Positions 62,870-64,000 of a DNA stretch of 64,000 nt are shown here, in pieces; within the stretch, counting starts at the first letter, position 1; the number at the start of each line of letters is the position of its first letter. The stretch is from Rhizobium esperanzae. GTDB taxonomy: Bacteria > Pseudomonadota > Alphaproteobacteria > Rhizobiales > Rhizobiaceae. A program made the position numbers and the translations under genes. The stretch is from positions 124,001-188,000 of the forward strand of contig NZ_JACIFY010000007.1 in assembly GCF_014197615.1 (NCBI RefSeq), read 5' to 3'. The notes beneath the pieces are model-generated. The model was not told where the DNA came from. It saw nothing but the letters and a program-made list of their open reading frames with translations, and did no database searches.

Positions 62870-62934
62870 CTCTTGTCTCCGAGTTTGCCATTGCGCGAGA
62901 GCATGGAGTCTTGAAAGCTGGTCCCGGGGCGAAC

Positions 62935-64000
62935 TCAGTCCGACGGCGCTATCCAGACGGATTTGACGTTGGTGTACTCTTCCACGTGCTGCCGACCTGA
63001 CTCGCGCCCAAACCCGCTCATCTTGTATCCACCAAAGGGAACGCCTGGATCAGCAAGCTGGTACGAGTTCGCCCAGATAACCCCTGATTTGATGCGCCGT
63101 GCCATCGTATGCACCGTATCCAGATGGCTCGACCAAACGCCAGCTCCAAGTCCGAAAACCGTGCTGTTTGCCAAAGTGACGACTTCGTCGATGGTATCGA
63201 ATGGAAATACCGTCAGGACTGGACCAAATATTTCCTCTCGCCCGATGGCCATTTCGGAAGTCAGGTCTGCAAACACTGTCGGGGCGACAAAGTTGCCGTT
63301 GGCGAGTTCGCCTTCCTGGACACGGGCTCCGCCGGAGACTACTCGCGCCCCTTCTCGAACACCGCTCTCAACAAACCCGCAGACGCGTTCGAGCTGTTTC
63401 GTAGAAACAAGGGGGCCGATTTGCGTAGAGGTATCAAGGCCGTTCCCCATTTTTAGACTTCTACCAAACTCGGCGACACCCTCAACAACCTGGTCGTAAA
63501 TTGATCGCTCGACAAAAAGGCGCGATCCAGCACTGCATATCTGACCGCTGTTATTGAAGATGGCTTGTGCAGCCCCAGGTATGGCTTTACTCAAATTGGC
63601 ATCGGCGAAAACGATGTTTGGGGACTTGCCTCCCAGCTCCATGGTCAACCGCTTCATTGTCGGCGCGGCAGCCTGCATGATCCGTTGGCCGGTCAAGTGA
63701 CTTCCCGTGAATGCGATCTTGTCAACCTCGGGATGCTCGACGAGTCGTGCACCTGCGACCGCTCCCGAGCCAGTAACAATATTGAAAACGCCTTTCGGTA
63801 TCCCGGCCTCTAGGGCTAGCTCACCCAATCGCAAAGGCACAAGAGGGGCCTCTTCCGCAGGTTTCAGGACAAGCGTGCAGCCAGTTGCCAACACCGGACC
63901 GAGCTTCCAGATGGTGGACGGAATCGGGCCGTTCCACGGCGTAATCGCGCCGACGACCCCGATAGGCTCGCGTAGCGTATAGGAAAATATGTCGCCACCA
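62935..64000 (-). CDS. Aldehyde dehydrogenase, partial (runs off the right edge)
   Basis: About 355 C-terminal residues; the N-terminal part is beyond the window. VVGAITPWNGPIPSTIW, LKPAEEAPL, AFTGSHLTGQ cofactor loop, MELGGKSPN with the base Glu, and the catalytic Cys in NSGQICSAGSR. The end GFGRESGRQHVEEYTNVKSV is typical of betaine-aldehyde/2-hydroxymuconic-type family members. Upstream of, and on the same strand as, the enolase-superfamily gene with 65 bases between, so co-transcribed. Oxidises an unknown aldehyde to an acid. Confidence 0.88.
   Translation of the reverse strand, partial: GGDIFSYTLREPIGVVGAITPWNGPIPSTIWKLGPVLATGCTLVLKPAEEAPLVPLRLGELALEAGIPKGVFNIVTGSGAVAGARLVEHPEVDKIAFTGSHLTGQRIMQAAAPTMKRLTMELGGKSPNIVFADANLSKAIPGAAQAIFNNSGQICSAGSRLFVERSIYDQVVEGVAEFGRSLKMGNGLDTSTQIGPLVSTKQLERVCGFVESGVREGARVVSGGARVQEGELANGNFVAPTVFADLTSEMAIGREEIFGPVLTVFPFDTIDEVVTLANSTVFGLGAGVWSSHLDTVHTMARRIKSGVIWANSYQLADPGVPFGGYKMSGFGRESGRQHVEEYTNVKSVWIAPSD

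Overview
The window reads as accessory replicon DNA, probably a large plasmid or chromid, of a Rhizobium-like alphaproteobacterium. Reasons seen in the sequence: GC-rich codon use; three SyrB-like proteins of a type known from rhizobia; a 5'-decayed TraH gene of the Ti/rhizobial-plasmid kind; a plasmid-style dnaE2; many importers and short catabolic operons; and a graveyard of gene fragments between them. No rRNA, tRNA, CRISPR array or replication origin was found.

Layout. (1) 1-7.1 kb: a nicotinate (vitamin B3) degradation locus. A 2Fe-2S hydroxylase subunit runs off the left edge. MarR and TetR regulators, nicE-nicD-nicX-nicF and two molybdenum-cofactor helpers (XdhC-like, MocA-like) follow. 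Three copies of one inverted-repeat operator lie in front of the transcription units. (2) 7.1-17 kb: patchwork. It holds an AAA/DUF4143 ATPase, nuclease and response-regulator fragments, the SyrB-like trio, truncated traH, a RES/Xre toxin-antitoxin pair with a frameshifted toxin, and a DnaE2 polymerase whose N-terminal PHP half is replaced by an unrelated HGTS-motif domain. (3) 17.2-39.7 kb: a catabolic island. It has a chemoreceptor, a long tightly coupled minus-strand operon (aldehyde dehydrogenase, APH-type kinase, a 58-residue protein, saccharopine-dehydrogenase-like protein, SDRs, FAD oxidase, SurE phosphatase), etfBA, an NCS1 permease with a small membrane partner, a TetR regulator, a cupin, an acyl-CoA synthetase, a beta-keto acid cleavage enzyme (DUF849), a second saccharopine-dehydrogenase-like protein and an scoAB CoA-transferase. 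A shared motif around TGAACG/CGTTCA precedes most of these units and the chemoreceptor, so I infer one TetR-controlled regulon. The pathway is consistent with breakdown of an amine- or alcohol-bearing compound through an aldehyde, an acid and a beta-keto acid to acetoacetate; the substrate is not identifiable from sequence.

(4) 39.7-44 kb: decayed DNA (RTX-repeat 3' fragment, thiG fragment, diverged repeats) around an intact MFS gene. (5) 43.7-54.8 kb: a LysR regulator divergent from a carbohydrate operon: SDR, split transketolase, TRAP importer, sugar ABC importer and a lactonase-like amidohydrolase. (6) 54.9-59 kb: broken arsR and SDR remnants, then a GlxA-type regulator divergent from a hydrolase-azoreductase-YciI operon, and an IS5-type transposase remnant. 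(7) 59.3-64 kb: XRE-cupin regulator, a Tat-exported polyamine-type binding protein, an enolase-superfamily dehydratase/racemase and an aldehyde dehydrogenase cut by the right edge.

The best candidates for something undescribed are the TetR-regulated island in region 3, the PHP-less DnaE2 fusion, and the three SyrB-like proteins that share one C-terminal segment on unrelated N-terminal halves.
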